Below are positions 33,345 to 41,798 of a stretch of 64,000 bases of DNA, piece after piece. How positions within the stretch are numbered: the stretch's first letter is position 1; each line of letters starts with the position of its first letter. Source of the DNA: Paenibacillus sp. LS1. GTDB lineage: Bacteria > Bacillota > Bacilli > Paenibacillales > Paenibacillaceae. Location: assembly GCF_026013365.1 (NCBI RefSeq), contig NZ_JAPDOE010000002.1:124001-188000 (forward strand), written 5' to 3'. Both the position numbers and the translations under genes were made by a program. The notes under the pieces are model-generated. The model did not search any database, had not been told where the DNA came from, and saw nothing but the letters and a program-made list of their open reading frames with translations.

Positions 33345-36092
33345 TTACTCTACCCTTTGAGAGCGGATGTATGGGACCCATGTATTCAGTACACGGCTAA
33401 TCTCTGTAGAATGGAACGGTTTGCTGATAAAGTCCTGCATTCCGCATTTCAGACACTCCTCACGGTCACTGGCGCCTGCAAAGGCTGTAATCGCTGCGAT
33501 GACCGGGATCTCCGGATGGGTCTGCCTGATTTTGCAGGTCGCTTCAATGCCATCCATAATCGGCATTTGAATATCCATGAACACCAGGTCATATTGTACA
33601 TTTTTCAATGATTCTACGGCTTGCGCACCATTTTCAACAATATCACATACCCCGCCAAATTTACGCAGCATTTCCTCCAGCAGATGACTATTGACCGCCT
33701 GATCTTCAGCAATCAAAATTTTGATGTCATGCGCAAGACTTGCTCGATCCAATTGCAGTTCATCATTCCCGGCGACTTCGATCGAGTCACTACTTTCATC
33801 GCGCCATCGTTCAAGCACCAGGGTGAACTGAAATTCTGCTCCCTCACCAATTTCACTCTGGACGCCAATTGCTCCACCCATTAACTCCACCAGTTTCTTG
33901 CTAATTGCTAGTCCCAGACCTGTCCCGCCAAACTTGCGATTGATGGCCGGATCAAGCTGTGAGAAGGATTGGAACAGCTGATGCTGCTTTTCCATTGGAA
34001 TCCCGATTCCTGTATCTTGGACCTTAAAAATCAACATCAGGTGATCCTGACCATGCTCCTCTGAGAAATCAACGCCTACCTTCACCGTAATACGACCCTG
34101 CTCTGTGAATTTAACGGCGTTACCCACCAGATTAATCAATACCTGACGGATCCGCGTCTCATCCCCTCGAACACGTTCAGGAATGTGATCTGACATTTCA
34201 CAGTAGAGTTCAATATTTTTCTCGGAGGCTTTCAGTGCAAACAGCTCAATCACGCCACCCAGCATCGCCTTAATATCTACTGGTGTGCGCTCCAGATCCA
34301 TTTTGCCTGCCTCGATTTTGCTGAAATCCAGAATTTCATTCAAAATGTACAAAAGAGACTCACCGCTGTCAATGATGATTTCCGCAAACCCTTTCTGTTC
34401 CTCATCCAGCTCAGTTTCCATCAACAGATGAGCCATGCCCATAATACCGTTCAATGGCGTACGAAGCTCATGACTCATAATGGCGAGAAACTCAGACTTC
34501 GCACGGTCCGCATGCTCTGCTGCTTCCTTTGCACGAATAATATCCTTCACGGATGTCATATCACGGAAAACCAGAACGGCTCCACGGGTTCTCCCCTGAT
34601 CCATAATCGGCTTCAATTGGAACTCAGCCAGGAAACTAGACCCATCTGGTCTCCAGAAAAGAGATTCAGTACGCGGCAGACTTCGTCCCTCACGTACAGC
34701 CTGTAGAATCGGTGTATCCTTGGATGGATAAGGGATGCCTTCGCTTTGCATCTGGATCATCAACTGTTCGAGCGCTTTTCCATTCATTTCACTTGGGCAG
34801 AAGTTGATGATCTCCGCGGCGGCCGGATTGGCAAAGTTCAGATTCCCATTCAGGTCCAGTCCAATCACACCCTCAGACATGCCATTCAGAATCAGTGCCC
34901 GTTCATAACTGAGATTTTCAATTTCCTCGACGTAACGTTTGGACTCTGTGATGTCACTGGTTATCCCGTAGACCCCAACGACTTTGTCCTCAAGGATAAT
35001 GGGTACATTAATCACGCTCGTCTCAATTCGCTGCCCATTTTTGTGAATCAAACCGATCTCGTAGCTCTGTGCAGTGCCCTTCACCGTTTCCTCAAAATGA
35101 TGACGAGTCTTCTCCAGATCCATAGGATCGACGAGGTGATCAAAAGGCCGACTCAGCAGTTCGTCCTTGGTGTGTCCTGTCAATTGTTCCTGACCCACAT
35201 TGGCCTTTAACAGATTGCCTTCCAAATCCAGAGAAGCAACTCCTAGCGGGTTACAGTCAAATAACGATCTGTACTCCTGCAAGCTTAACTGTTGTTGCTG
35301 ACTGGCTGAAATATCACGGGTTACGGCGACGATCTCTATCAGTTCACCTGCATCGTCATACACATAATGTGTAATGGTATCTGCCCACACCGTAGATCCA
35401 TCCTTATGCAAAAGACGATAACTGATCCGTTTAGGAGCCAGACCCTGCCTCTGCTCTTCCACGTAGGCATCGACCATAGGTACATCATCCGGATGGATAA
35501 CGAGTATTCCTGGCTTACCTATAATTTCCTCCGGCTCATAGCCCAACATGCTTTTACATGCATTTGATACATATTTGAATGTACGATCAGGATCAGCTTG
35601 ATGTATGACAATCAGGTCAAGGGAAGACTCTGCCAGCAGACGTGAGATGCGGCTGCTCTCTTCCAGTTGCTTACGCTTCACAATAAGGCGTTCCTCTGCA
35701 TCCTTTTGCTTCGTAATATCAGCAGCCTGTACCAACAGATACAAGGGCTCACCATTCGTTTCATCCCTCACAATGCAAGCTCTAATCGTTGCCCATAATA
35801 GCAAGCCGTCCTTTCGTTTCAGACGAACCTCCGTCTCGTACATCGGACGTGTTTCATGGGTCATTTCCCAGAACTTGCTGCGGAATTCCTCCATGTGCAG
35901 ATCTTCTTCATAGATCATATGTATGACCGACATATCGATTAGTTCATCTTCACTGTATGCGAGCATCTCGCAAAATGCCGGATTAAGCTGCAACCAACGT
36001 CCATTCACATGCGAAGCGACAGCAATGCCTATCGGTGCGTGCGTATATAATTGTTCAAACAGAGACCGGCTCTCTGTAATGGATTTCGACAC
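33345..36092 (-). CDS. Hybrid sensor histidine kinase with several PAS domains and a receiver
   Basis: A 915-residue cytoplasmic signalling protein. Order: four PAS-type domains (about 10-520, with PAC motifs such as EVRLKRKDGLLLWATI), a dimerisation domain with the phospho-histidine in SHELRTPLNGI, an ATPase domain (NLVGNAVKF, GTGLGLAISK), then a receiver with the phospho-Asp in LVFMDIQMPIMDG. No membrane segments are seen, so it senses an internal cue. The start is a GTG at 36092 (or the one before it), supported by GGAGG; the ATG between them is in another frame. No dedicated response regulator is adjacent. Confidence 0.88.
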   Translation of the reverse strand: MSKSITESRSLFEQLYTHAPIGIAVASHVNGRWLQLNPAFCEMLAYSEDELIDMSVIHMIYEEDLHMEEFRSKFWEMTHETRPMYETEVRLKRKDGLLLWATIRACIVRDETNGEPLYLLVQAADITKQKDAEERLIVKRKQLEESSRISRLLAESSLDLIVIHQADPDRTFKYVSNACKSMLGYEPEEIIGKPGILVIHPDDVPMVDAYVEEQRQGLAPKRISYRLLHKDGSTVWADTITHYVYDDAGELIEIVAVTRDISASQQQQLSLQEYRSLFDCNPLGVASLDLEGNLLKANVGQEQLTGHTKDELLSRPFDHLVDPMDLEKTRHHFEETVKGTAQSYEIGLIHKNGQRIETSVINVPIILEDKVVGVYGITSDITESKRYVEEIENLSYERALILNGMSEGVIGLDLNGNLNFANPAAAEIINFCPSEMNGKALEQLMIQMQSEGIPYPSKDTPILQAVREGRSLPRTESLFWRPDGSSFLAEFQLKPIMDQGRTRGAVLVFRDMTSVKDIIRAKEAAEHADRAKSEFLAIMSHELRTPLNGIMGMAHLLMETELDEEQKGFAEIIIDSGESLLYILNEILDFSKIEAGKMDLERTPVDIKAMLGGVIELFALKASEKNIELYCEMSDHIPERVRGDETRIRQVLINLVGNAVKFTEQGRITVKVGVDFSEEHGQDHLMLIFKVQDTGIGIPMEKQHQLFQSFSQLDPAINRKFGGTGLGLAISKKLVELMGGAIGVQSEIGEGAEFQFTLVLERWRDESSDSIEVAGNDELQLDRASLAHDIKILIAEDQAVNSHLLEEMLRKFGGVCDIVENGAQAVESLKNVQYDLVFMDIQMPIMDGIEATCKIRQTHPEIPVIAAITAFAGASDREECLKCGMQDFISKPFHSTEISRVLNTWVPYIRSQRVE

Positions 36093-36364
36093 CACATGTC
36101 CTCCTTTATGAGAATCTGAATGTATTCCGTATGAACAGATCGACCTGAACATAACTTCATCTATAGAGTACTACCCCAAATGCCATGATTGATAAACGAG
36201 ATTGGACAAAATCCCCGCATGAATCGACATTTTTAATCTTGGATACTGACGACTTTCATTGTGTACATACCAATTCGAACACATCACGTCATATACTACA
36301 CAATACCCGTGCTCTCCTGATTATACAATGTTGAATATTCGAATAGGAATGGAGGTTATGGATC

Positions 36365-37189
36365 ATGATCATTGTCGCAAATCAACCTGTCGAACTGAAC
36401 CGCTCAGAATGGTCTGATTTTGAATGGTATTGGTTACAGCAACTCCAGAATCGTCCAACGAGATATGTTTACCAATCCATGGATCATCTTCGATTTGAAT
36501 GGGACTTGAGAGGCTCGCTCGTGGATGCAGCGGAAGGGCTGGATCGAAGCGGAGTGAGTTTTGCATCCTTTGAAAAATCCAGATGTAATCCTGCCTACTG
36601 GAATCGTAATGCAGAGGGTGGATTTGAACTGAGACCGAATGTAACCCCCGCTGACGGCATCCGGGATATCTGGAGGAATGGACACCTATATGCCTTTGAA
36701 TGTGCAACCGCTACCGTTATTGTGCTGTATGGTGGTGTGCTGGGAAGCATTCGCGAAGACGCCTTTAATTCGCTGTTTCGAAATCTGTTACTCTTTGACT
36801 GGCATTATGACAGCGATCTGCGATTGACAGAAAAAAACGGTAGTGAAACTGCCCTTCCAGGAGATGTACTGTATTTCAAAAATCCGGATGTCTCTCCGGA
36901 AACCCCCGAATGGCAGGGAGAGAATACGATAATGCTGCGCGAGAACTGGTATTATGGACATGGCATTGGCATTGCACGTGGCGAAGACATTATCCGTACC
37001 CTGAATCAGTTCCGCTTTCCAGGTAGCCTGGTCTCCGCCTACTTAATGGATATGGTGATCTACCCGGACTTCTTTTATTTATCCCGATTCGCCAAAAACG
37101 GCCAGAATAATATGGCCGCTAGTTCTACGCCTGTATTACCTGGACAGTTATATGTACGCCTTGGGGGCAGTCGTTATTTACGAAGCTGA
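36365..37189 (+). CDS. tgl: Protein-glutamine gamma-glutamyltransferase (spore coat transglutaminase)
   Basis: Cross-links spore coat proteins through glutamine-lysine bonds during sporulation. The 274-residue protein shows the Tgl features SMDHLRFEWDLR, the active cysteine in AFECATATVIV (C113, matching C116 of Bacillus subtilis Tgl) and ENWYYGHGIGI. The length is close to the Bacillus protein (245). The ATG follows GGAGG. It is monocistronic and divergent from the hybrid kinase, and ends in a terminator. Its presence supports a spore-forming host. Confidence 0.92.
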   Translation: MIIVANQPVELNRSEWSDFEWYWLQQLQNRPTRYVYQSMDHLRFEWDLRGSLVDAAEGLDRSGVSFASFEKSRCNPAYWNRNAEGGFELRPNVTPADGIRDIWRNGHLYAFECATATVIVLYGGVLGSIREDAFNSLFRNLLLFDWHYDSDLRLTEKNGSETALPGDVLYFKNPDVSPETPEWQGENTIMLRENWYYGHGIGIARGEDIIRTLNQFRFPGSLVSAYLMDMVIYPDFFYLSRFAKNGQNNMAASSTPVLPGQLYVRLGGSRYLRS

Positions 37190-37260
37190 ACTACTGGAAC
37201 GTTAACGGCTTGCGCATTGAATCGCACGCACGATATCTAAATCCGAGTGACGACAAACAA

Positions 37261-37299
37261 GCCCAATGATGCAGCAGTCACCCTGCCATCTCATTGGGC
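37261..37299. terminator. Terminator between tgl and the IF-3 paralogue
   Basis: Arms GCCCAATGA and TCATTGGGC form a 9-bp perfect stem followed by TTTCCTC on the plus strand and a T-rich tail on the minus strand. Confidence 0.72.
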
Positions 37300-37378
37300 T
37301 TTCCTCACATTCTTTTACTAATTGCGTTATCAACATTTGCCTTATCTTTGTGCAACTTAGATGATCACTTCTGACAAC

Positions 37379-37870
37379 TTACGCATTCGGGTCCAGTTGT
37401 ACCACAACCTGTTTACCACTTACCTGAACACCCGTCGTTTTGCTACCGAAATCAGCCAATGACTTGCTCAGTTGCTCAGCCCACTCCTTGCCTGCAGCCC
37501 CTTCTTTGGCTCCATGCACCTGAATGACGAGTTTTACCGAATCACCCTTCTTCAGAATGCGCTCCGCCTGAGACTGCTTCGTCTCCCGGTCATGATCTTC
37601 CATCGCAAGGTTCAATCGAATTTCCTTTACTTTACGTTTATCAGGGGATTTACTCGCTTTTTTCTTCGCCTGCTGCGCTTCCGCTTTGGCTGCTCCTGCG
37701 CCAATCAGCTTGCATGGTGGCGGACTCGTCATCAAGGACAAGCACACCAGATCTACTTTATACTGCTTCGCAAGTAGAAGAGCTTCCTGTGTGGACATCA
37801 CACCTAAATCTTCACCGTTTAATCCGGTGAGTTGTACTTCGGTTGCTTTGATTTTTTCATTTTTGATCAT
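37379..37870 (-). CDS. Translation initiation factor IF-3-like protein, divergent paralogue
   Basis: A 163-residue protein with the IF-3 N-domain (MIKNEKIKATEVQL, LGVMSTQEALLLA, PPPCKLIG), a lysine-rich linker and a C-domain (KVKEIRLNLAMEDHD). It departs from canonical IF-3 by an Ala/Lys-rich linker and a changed C-domain end. It is not followed by rpmI and rplT, the usual infC partners, so the housekeeping infC is probably elsewhere and this is a second copy. The ATG has GGAGGAGG upstream. Its role is unknown. Confidence 0.8.
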   Translation of the reverse strand: MIKNEKIKATEVQLTGLNGEDLGVMSTQEALLLAKQYKVDLVCLSLMTSPPPCKLIGAGAAKAEAQQAKKKASKSPDKRKVKEIRLNLAMEDHDRETKQSQAERILKKGDSVKLVIQVHGAKEGAAGKEWAEQLSKSLADFGSKTTGVQVSGKQVVVQLDPNA

Positions 37871-37893
37871 AATTCTTCCTCCTCCACATCAAA

Positions 37894-37928
37894 AGCCTGT
37901 CCTGACCATTTACGGATCAGAGCAGGCT
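37894..37928 (-). terminator. Terminator downstream of ppaC
   Basis: Stem AGCCTG/CAGGCT with inner CTGATCC/GGTCAGG pairing, followed by TTTT on the minus strand, about 60 nt past the ppaC stop. Confidence 0.68.
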
Positions 37929-37989
37929 AGGATGGTATTGCTACTATTTACAAAACATATCAGCGTACGAATACGCCAATTCGTCCGAT

Positions 37990-38922
37990 TTACAGCGTGT
38001 TGAATGCTTCAGTCAGAACCGGTACAATTTGTGATTTGCGTGATACTACGCCTTTCAAGATAGCTCTGCTATCAGACAGCGTCACATTGTAGGCTTTCTC
38101 CACCGCTTTGGTGGATGCACCATATGCCAGAGCAACGGAATCGTTGTTCAGAATGTCTGTTACGACAAATACGAACAGGTCGAGACCTTTACTCGAAATA
38201 ATCGCTTCAATAGCTGCTTCAAGCTCAGGTTGCTTCACGAGAACATCATTCACGTCAACGGCATTAACCTGTGCAATTTCCACTTTGGATTGACCCATTA
38301 CGAATTCTTTGGCATCCAGGGAAATCAGTTCAGCAATTGTTTTTTGACTCAGATCCGCGCCGGCTTTCAGCATGTCCAGACCATAAGTGTCAGCATCTAC
38401 ACCTGCAATAATAGCCAGTTCACGCGCAGCGGCTACGTCCTGCTCTGTGCAAGTCGGGGATTTGAACAACAGGGAATCGGAGATAATGGCAGACAGCATC
38501 AGACCAGCAATCGGCGCACTTACTTCGATACCATTTTCTTTGTACATTTTATTCAAAATGGTTGCTGTACAACCTACAGGCTCTGCACGGAAATACAGAG
38601 GTCCGCTTGTCTCAAAGTTAGCAATACGGTGATGGTCGATAACTTCAACGACAGTCACCTCTTCAATATCGCTTACACTTTGCTGACGCTCGTTGTGGTC
38701 AACCAGAATGACTTTATTTACTTCATTTGCAGCTGTTTTAATCAGACGAGGTGCTGCGATTTTGAATTGATCCAGTGCGAACTGGGTTTCACCATTGACT
38801 TCGCCGAGACGCACAGCTTCAACGTCCTGACCCAATTTTGTTTTCAGATCCGCATAGGCGATTGCCGAACAGATCGTATCCGTGTCGGGATTTTTGTGAC
38901 CGAAGATTAACGCTTTTTCCAT
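37990..38922 (-). CDS. ppaC: Manganese-dependent inorganic pyrophosphatase
   Basis: Hydrolyses pyrophosphate and so drives biosynthesis. The 310-residue protein has all family II motifs: [16 protein letters not shown], the DHH box VIDHHRI and the C-terminal SRKSQ substrate-binding motif. The short, CBS-free form is the constitutive type found in Bacillus. The start is ATG with GGAGGG. A structured element (38993-39102) lies about 70 nt upstream in the same sense as the gene, as with glgP. Confidence 0.95.
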   Translation of the reverse strand: MEKALIFGHKNPDTDTICSAIAYADLKTKLGQDVEAVRLGEVNGETQFALDQFKIAAPRLIKTAANEVNKVILVDHNERQQSVSDIEEVTVVEVIDHHRIANFETSGPLYFRAEPVGCTATILNKMYKENGIEVSAPIAGLMLSAIISDSLLFKSPTCTEQDVAAARELAIIAGVDADTYGLDMLKAGADLSQKTIAELISLDAKEFVMGQSKVEIAQVNAVDVNDVLVKQPELEAAIEAIISSKGLDLFVFVVTDILNNDSVALAYGASTKAVEKAYNVTLSDSRAILKGVVSRKSQIVPVLTEAFNTL

Positions 38923-38992
38923 ATTTATAGCCCTCCGTCAATTCTGATTTATATAAGTTTAACCAAAGAATGTTTACACTTGCCACTCCGAT

Positions 38993-39102
38993 GACAGAAT
39001 AACCTTCCGATCGCTGTTATCCCCAGATTTTTTGACTCCCTTTTTAAAGGGAAAATCCGTTGATAAAGGCGAACGCTCCGCTTCTCCAGCTTTTTTCTGT
39101 CC
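38993..39102 (-). repeat. Structured element, copy 2 (candidate leader RNA of ppaC)
   Basis: Read on the minus strand: closing helix GACAGAA/TTCTGTC, internal helix CGCCTTTATC/GGATAACAGCG, terminal helix CGGATTTT/AAAATCTG and a small CCCTTT/AAAGGG hairpin. It shares architecture and conserved segments (AGAAGCGGAGCG, AACAGCGATCG) with 13309-13421, with base pairs exchanged in the closing and terminal helices. A 78-codon minus-strand frame crosses it but has no ribosome binding site and is probably spurious. Confidence 0.65.
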
Positions 39103-39269
39103 TCTCCGTTCTCGTGTAAAAAGTTTAGTAGAACTTATATAGAAAATATAGTCATATTTTAAACATACCCTACTAATTATAGCGCTAATAAGGCTTAATT
39201 CCAATCCCATTACAGCGAATTAATTGCCAATCATTCTCAGGTAAGTCATTCTAGAAAAAAAAATAATAG

Positions 39270-39296
39270 CCTCGCTGTAATCCTAATTTACAGAGG
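39270..39296 (-). terminator. Terminator overlapping the end of the ferredoxin gene
   Basis: Stem CCTCTGTAAA/TTACAGCGAGG (one bulge) that includes the stop region, followed after a few bases by a long T-run on the minus strand. Confidence 0.75.
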
Positions 39297-39606
39297 TCTT
39301 AGCTACATTAGCAATCAGATGTTTCTCCAATTTCTCCCCTTCACACAAGGCCTGAACGAGCGCTCTGCCTGAATCCGGTGTCATTTGGCCATACCAGTCA
39401 CCCTGTGGATACACAATCGTTACGCATGCATCGTCACACCGACCATTACATTTGGTACGCGTTGTGTGGATGAATCCTCCCGCCTGCTGCTTGAGAATCT
39501 CGTCCCGCACCGCCTGAGTTACTTCTTCCCCATCATTACGCATGCAGGTTCCACCATTGCAGAGTAAAATGTGATGTTGCAGTTGATCCAGATTATAGAT
39601 AGCCAA
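39283..39606 (-). CDS. Thioredoxin-like [2Fe-2S] ferredoxin
   Basis: A 107-residue protein with four conserved cysteines in CNGGTC (near residue 16) and CNGRCDDAC (near 53), the pattern of thioredoxin-fold [2Fe-2S] ferredoxins. VTIVYPQGDWYGQM is also typical. The electron partner is unknown. The start is TTG, with GAGGGG rather far upstream, so the start is less certain than the gene itself. Confidence 0.83.
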   Translation of the reverse strand: MAIYNLDQLQHHILLCNGGTCMRNDGEEVTQAVRDEILKQQAGGFIHTTRTKCNGRCDDACVTIVYPQGDWYGQMTPDSGRALVQALCEGEKLEKHLIANVAKTSVN

Positions 39607-39707
39607 ACTTGGTTCATTCCCCTCAAGTCGATATGATATGTATCGTATTTATTCCATCGTACAACCTTATAAATTAGCATACGAAACTCTCATACGCAAC
39701 GAAAATA

Positions 39708-40460
39708 TTAAATCTCAGGCTCTTCCGCACTCTGTCCTTGCCGTACAAAAAAGGTCTGTAGACTGCCGTCCTCGCTAATCTCCAGCAAGTTCAATTGCGC
39801 TCCGTAGGCACAACCACCGTCAATGCCAATTTTGTCTCCGCTCGGGTCAAACCAGATGCCTGTCTCATCATGCAAATGCTTCACGGGTGTATGTCCAAAT
39901 ACAACGGTCTCTCTAATCGACGTTGGTCTAGAATAGAATGATTCACGAATCCAAATAAAGTCCCGCTCGGACTGGCTTCTCCAATCCTCAATGTCCGGGT
40001 TGATCCCGGCATGCACAAAAATATAACCCGGAATCTCGTACACCAGCGGAAGCTGTTCCAGGAAACGAAGATGGTGTTCATAATGTGTACGTATCCACTT
40101 TTTGGCTTCAGCATAAGATTCCCAATCTATCTGTTGCTCATCATAAGTAAGCTCCAGATCCAGATAACTTGCCATCGTCTGTAATCCACCATTACGGATC
40201 CAGTGTTGGTCATATTCCTCAACATCATGAGTCAATGCCTTGACCATCATGGCATCGTGATTGCCTTTGATCACATTAATATGGTGCTGTTGCTGAAGCT
40301 GCATAATCTGTTCGATGACCTGCTTACTGTATGGACCTCGATCCACATAATCACCCAGCAAAATCAATTCATCCTGCTGCGGATTATAATCTACAAGCTT
40401 AAGAAGTGCGTTAAACTCATCGTAGCAGCCATGAATATCACTAATGACACATCTGCGCAT
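39708..40460 (-). CDS. PPP-type metallophosphatase (PrpE/ApaH-like)
   Basis: A 250-residue phosphoesterase with the three signature blocks DIHGCYDE, GDYVDRGPYS and GNHDAMM, plus FVHAGINP and FGHTPV. Relatives include Ser/Thr protein phosphatases and bis(5'-nucleosyl)-tetraphosphatases such as PrpE; the sequence does not decide between them. Its start is ATG preceded by GGAGAGG. Confidence 0.87.
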   Translation of the reverse strand: MRRCVISDIHGCYDEFNALLKLVDYNPQQDELILLGDYVDRGPYSKQVIEQIMQLQQQHHINVIKGNHDAMMVKALTHDVEEYDQHWIRNGGLQTMASYLDLELTYDEQQIDWESYAEAKKWIRTHYEHHLRFLEQLPLVYEIPGYIFVHAGINPDIEDWRSQSERDFIWIRESFYSRPTSIRETVVFGHTPVKHLHDETGIWFDPSGDKIGIDGGCAYGAQLNLLEISEDGSLQTFFVRQGQSAEEPEI

Positions 40461-40559
40461 GTGAATCTCTCCTCTCCCTGATCACGCAAGAGTATAACCG
40501 GAACCTTGCATGAGCAAGATTCCAGTCTGTTCAGAGTAGTTATTCCCGCTTGCTCACCC

Positions 40560-41567
40560 TTAGTCCTGCTTGAGTCCAAAGGCTTCTGCAATCAAGCCGA
40601 ATGAGCGCAGACGTGCTTCAAACGAATGGACCGCTGACGCGATAATGACTTCATCCGCTTCATGACGTTCAGCCATAGCGGTAATTTTGTCTTTGACCTG
40701 ATCCGGTGTACCCACGATGGAAAAAGAACGGCGTTGACGGATCTGTTCCATCTCCATCGCTGTGAATGGATAGTTGTTCACCGTCTCCAGGGATGGGAAG
40801 GAACTTTGTTCAAGACCTCTTCCAAGGCGCAGGAAGAAAAGTTCATTGCTGCGTGCAAGTTCAGCAGCTTCTTCCTCTGTCTCCGCACAGAATGCCGAGA
40901 CAGCAATCATTGAATGTGGTTTGTCATTCAGGATGGATGGCTTGAAATGTCTGCGGTAATGCTTCATCGCTTCTTCGCCGCCTGGTGTTCCGAAGAATTG
41001 GGCAAACGCATACGATGTCCCTTGCGCCGCAGCAATTCTCGCACCTTCGGAACTGGAACCCAGCAACCATACTTCCGGAACGGTTGGAACCGATGGTCCG
41101 GCTACCAGTGATGCGAACCGATGATCCTCGGGCAATTGCTCGTGGAAGTATCCACCCAGATCCGCAATCTGCTGTGGGAAGAAATGTACATTCGATGATT
41201 TGCCTTCATTCAGCGCTCTGCTGGCAATCGGCATGCCGCCCGGTGCTCTGCCAATCCCAAGGTCAATCCGTCCCGGATGCAGAGCTTCCAGCAGACGGAA
41301 ATTTTCCGCAACCTTATAGGCACTATAATGAGGCAGCATGACACCGCCGGAACCTACACGAATCCGATCCGTATGTGCCGCGACATGTGCAATCATAACT
41401 TCTGGACTGGAGAAAGACAGTGCACCACTACCATGATGCTCCGACATCCAGAAACGGGAATACCCTAATTGATCCGCATGTTGCGCGAGTTTCACCGTTT
41501 CCTGCAACGTATCCTGTACACTTCTTCCTTCATTGATATGTCCATGTTCGAGTACACTCAGTTTCAT
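40560..41567 (-). CDS. LLM-class flavin-dependent oxidoreductase (luciferase-like)
   Basis: A 335-residue F420/FMN-type TIM-barrel oxidoreductase of the MsnO8/YvbT-like branch: LSVLEHGHINEG, RFWMSEHHGSGAL, RIDLGIGRAPGG and the C-terminal FSIVGTPDQV. The substrate is unknown. It starts with ATG and is a single gene. Confidence 0.88.
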   Translation of the reverse strand: MKLSVLEHGHINEGRSVQDTLQETVKLAQHADQLGYSRFWMSEHHGSGALSFSSPEVMIAHVAAHTDRIRVGSGGVMLPHYSAYKVAENFRLLEALHPGRIDLGIGRAPGGMPIASRALNEGKSSNVHFFPQQIADLGGYFHEQLPEDHRFASLVAGPSVPTVPEVWLLGSSSEGARIAAAQGTSYAFAQFFGTPGGEEAMKHYRRHFKPSILNDKPHSMIAVSAFCAETEEEAAELARSNELFFLRLGRGLEQSSFPSLETVNNYPFTAMEMEQIRQRRSFSIVGTPDQVKDKITAMAERHEADEVIIASAVHSFEARLRSFGLIAEAFGLKQD

Positions 41568-41740
41568 ATATATTCAATCCTCTCGTCTGTTAGGTTCATA
41601 CGTTCTGTGATATGAGTTCTGCGAATAATACGCGCTATTGCTCACTTCGTTCTTGCTTGTTCCATTGTAACATTAATTATTACAGTTTCAAACTTTAGTT
41701 ATCCTCTTTATTACCACACTCTGCAATAAACATGCAAAAA

Positions 41741-41770
41741 AACGCCACCAGTTCTTAGACCGGTGACGTT
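41741..41770 (-). terminator. Terminator of the LTA synthase-like gene
   Basis: An 11-bp stem (AACGTCACCGG with CTGGTGGCGTT, including G-T pairs) followed by seven T on the minus strand, 29 nt past the stop codon. Confidence 0.87.
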
Positions 41771-41798
41771 TTACTACTTCTTTTGGAGAAATATTAAC

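Noticed and set aside
38974-39210. 78-codon minus-strand open frame upstream of ppaC
   Set aside because: It is a translation of the structured element; no ribosome binding site, and the helices explain the sequence better than a protein.
39225-39239. Fur-box-like sequence on the minus strand
   Set aside because: Only 11 of 14 consensus positions match, and it lies far upstream of ppaC next to a terminator, with no iron-related gene beside it.
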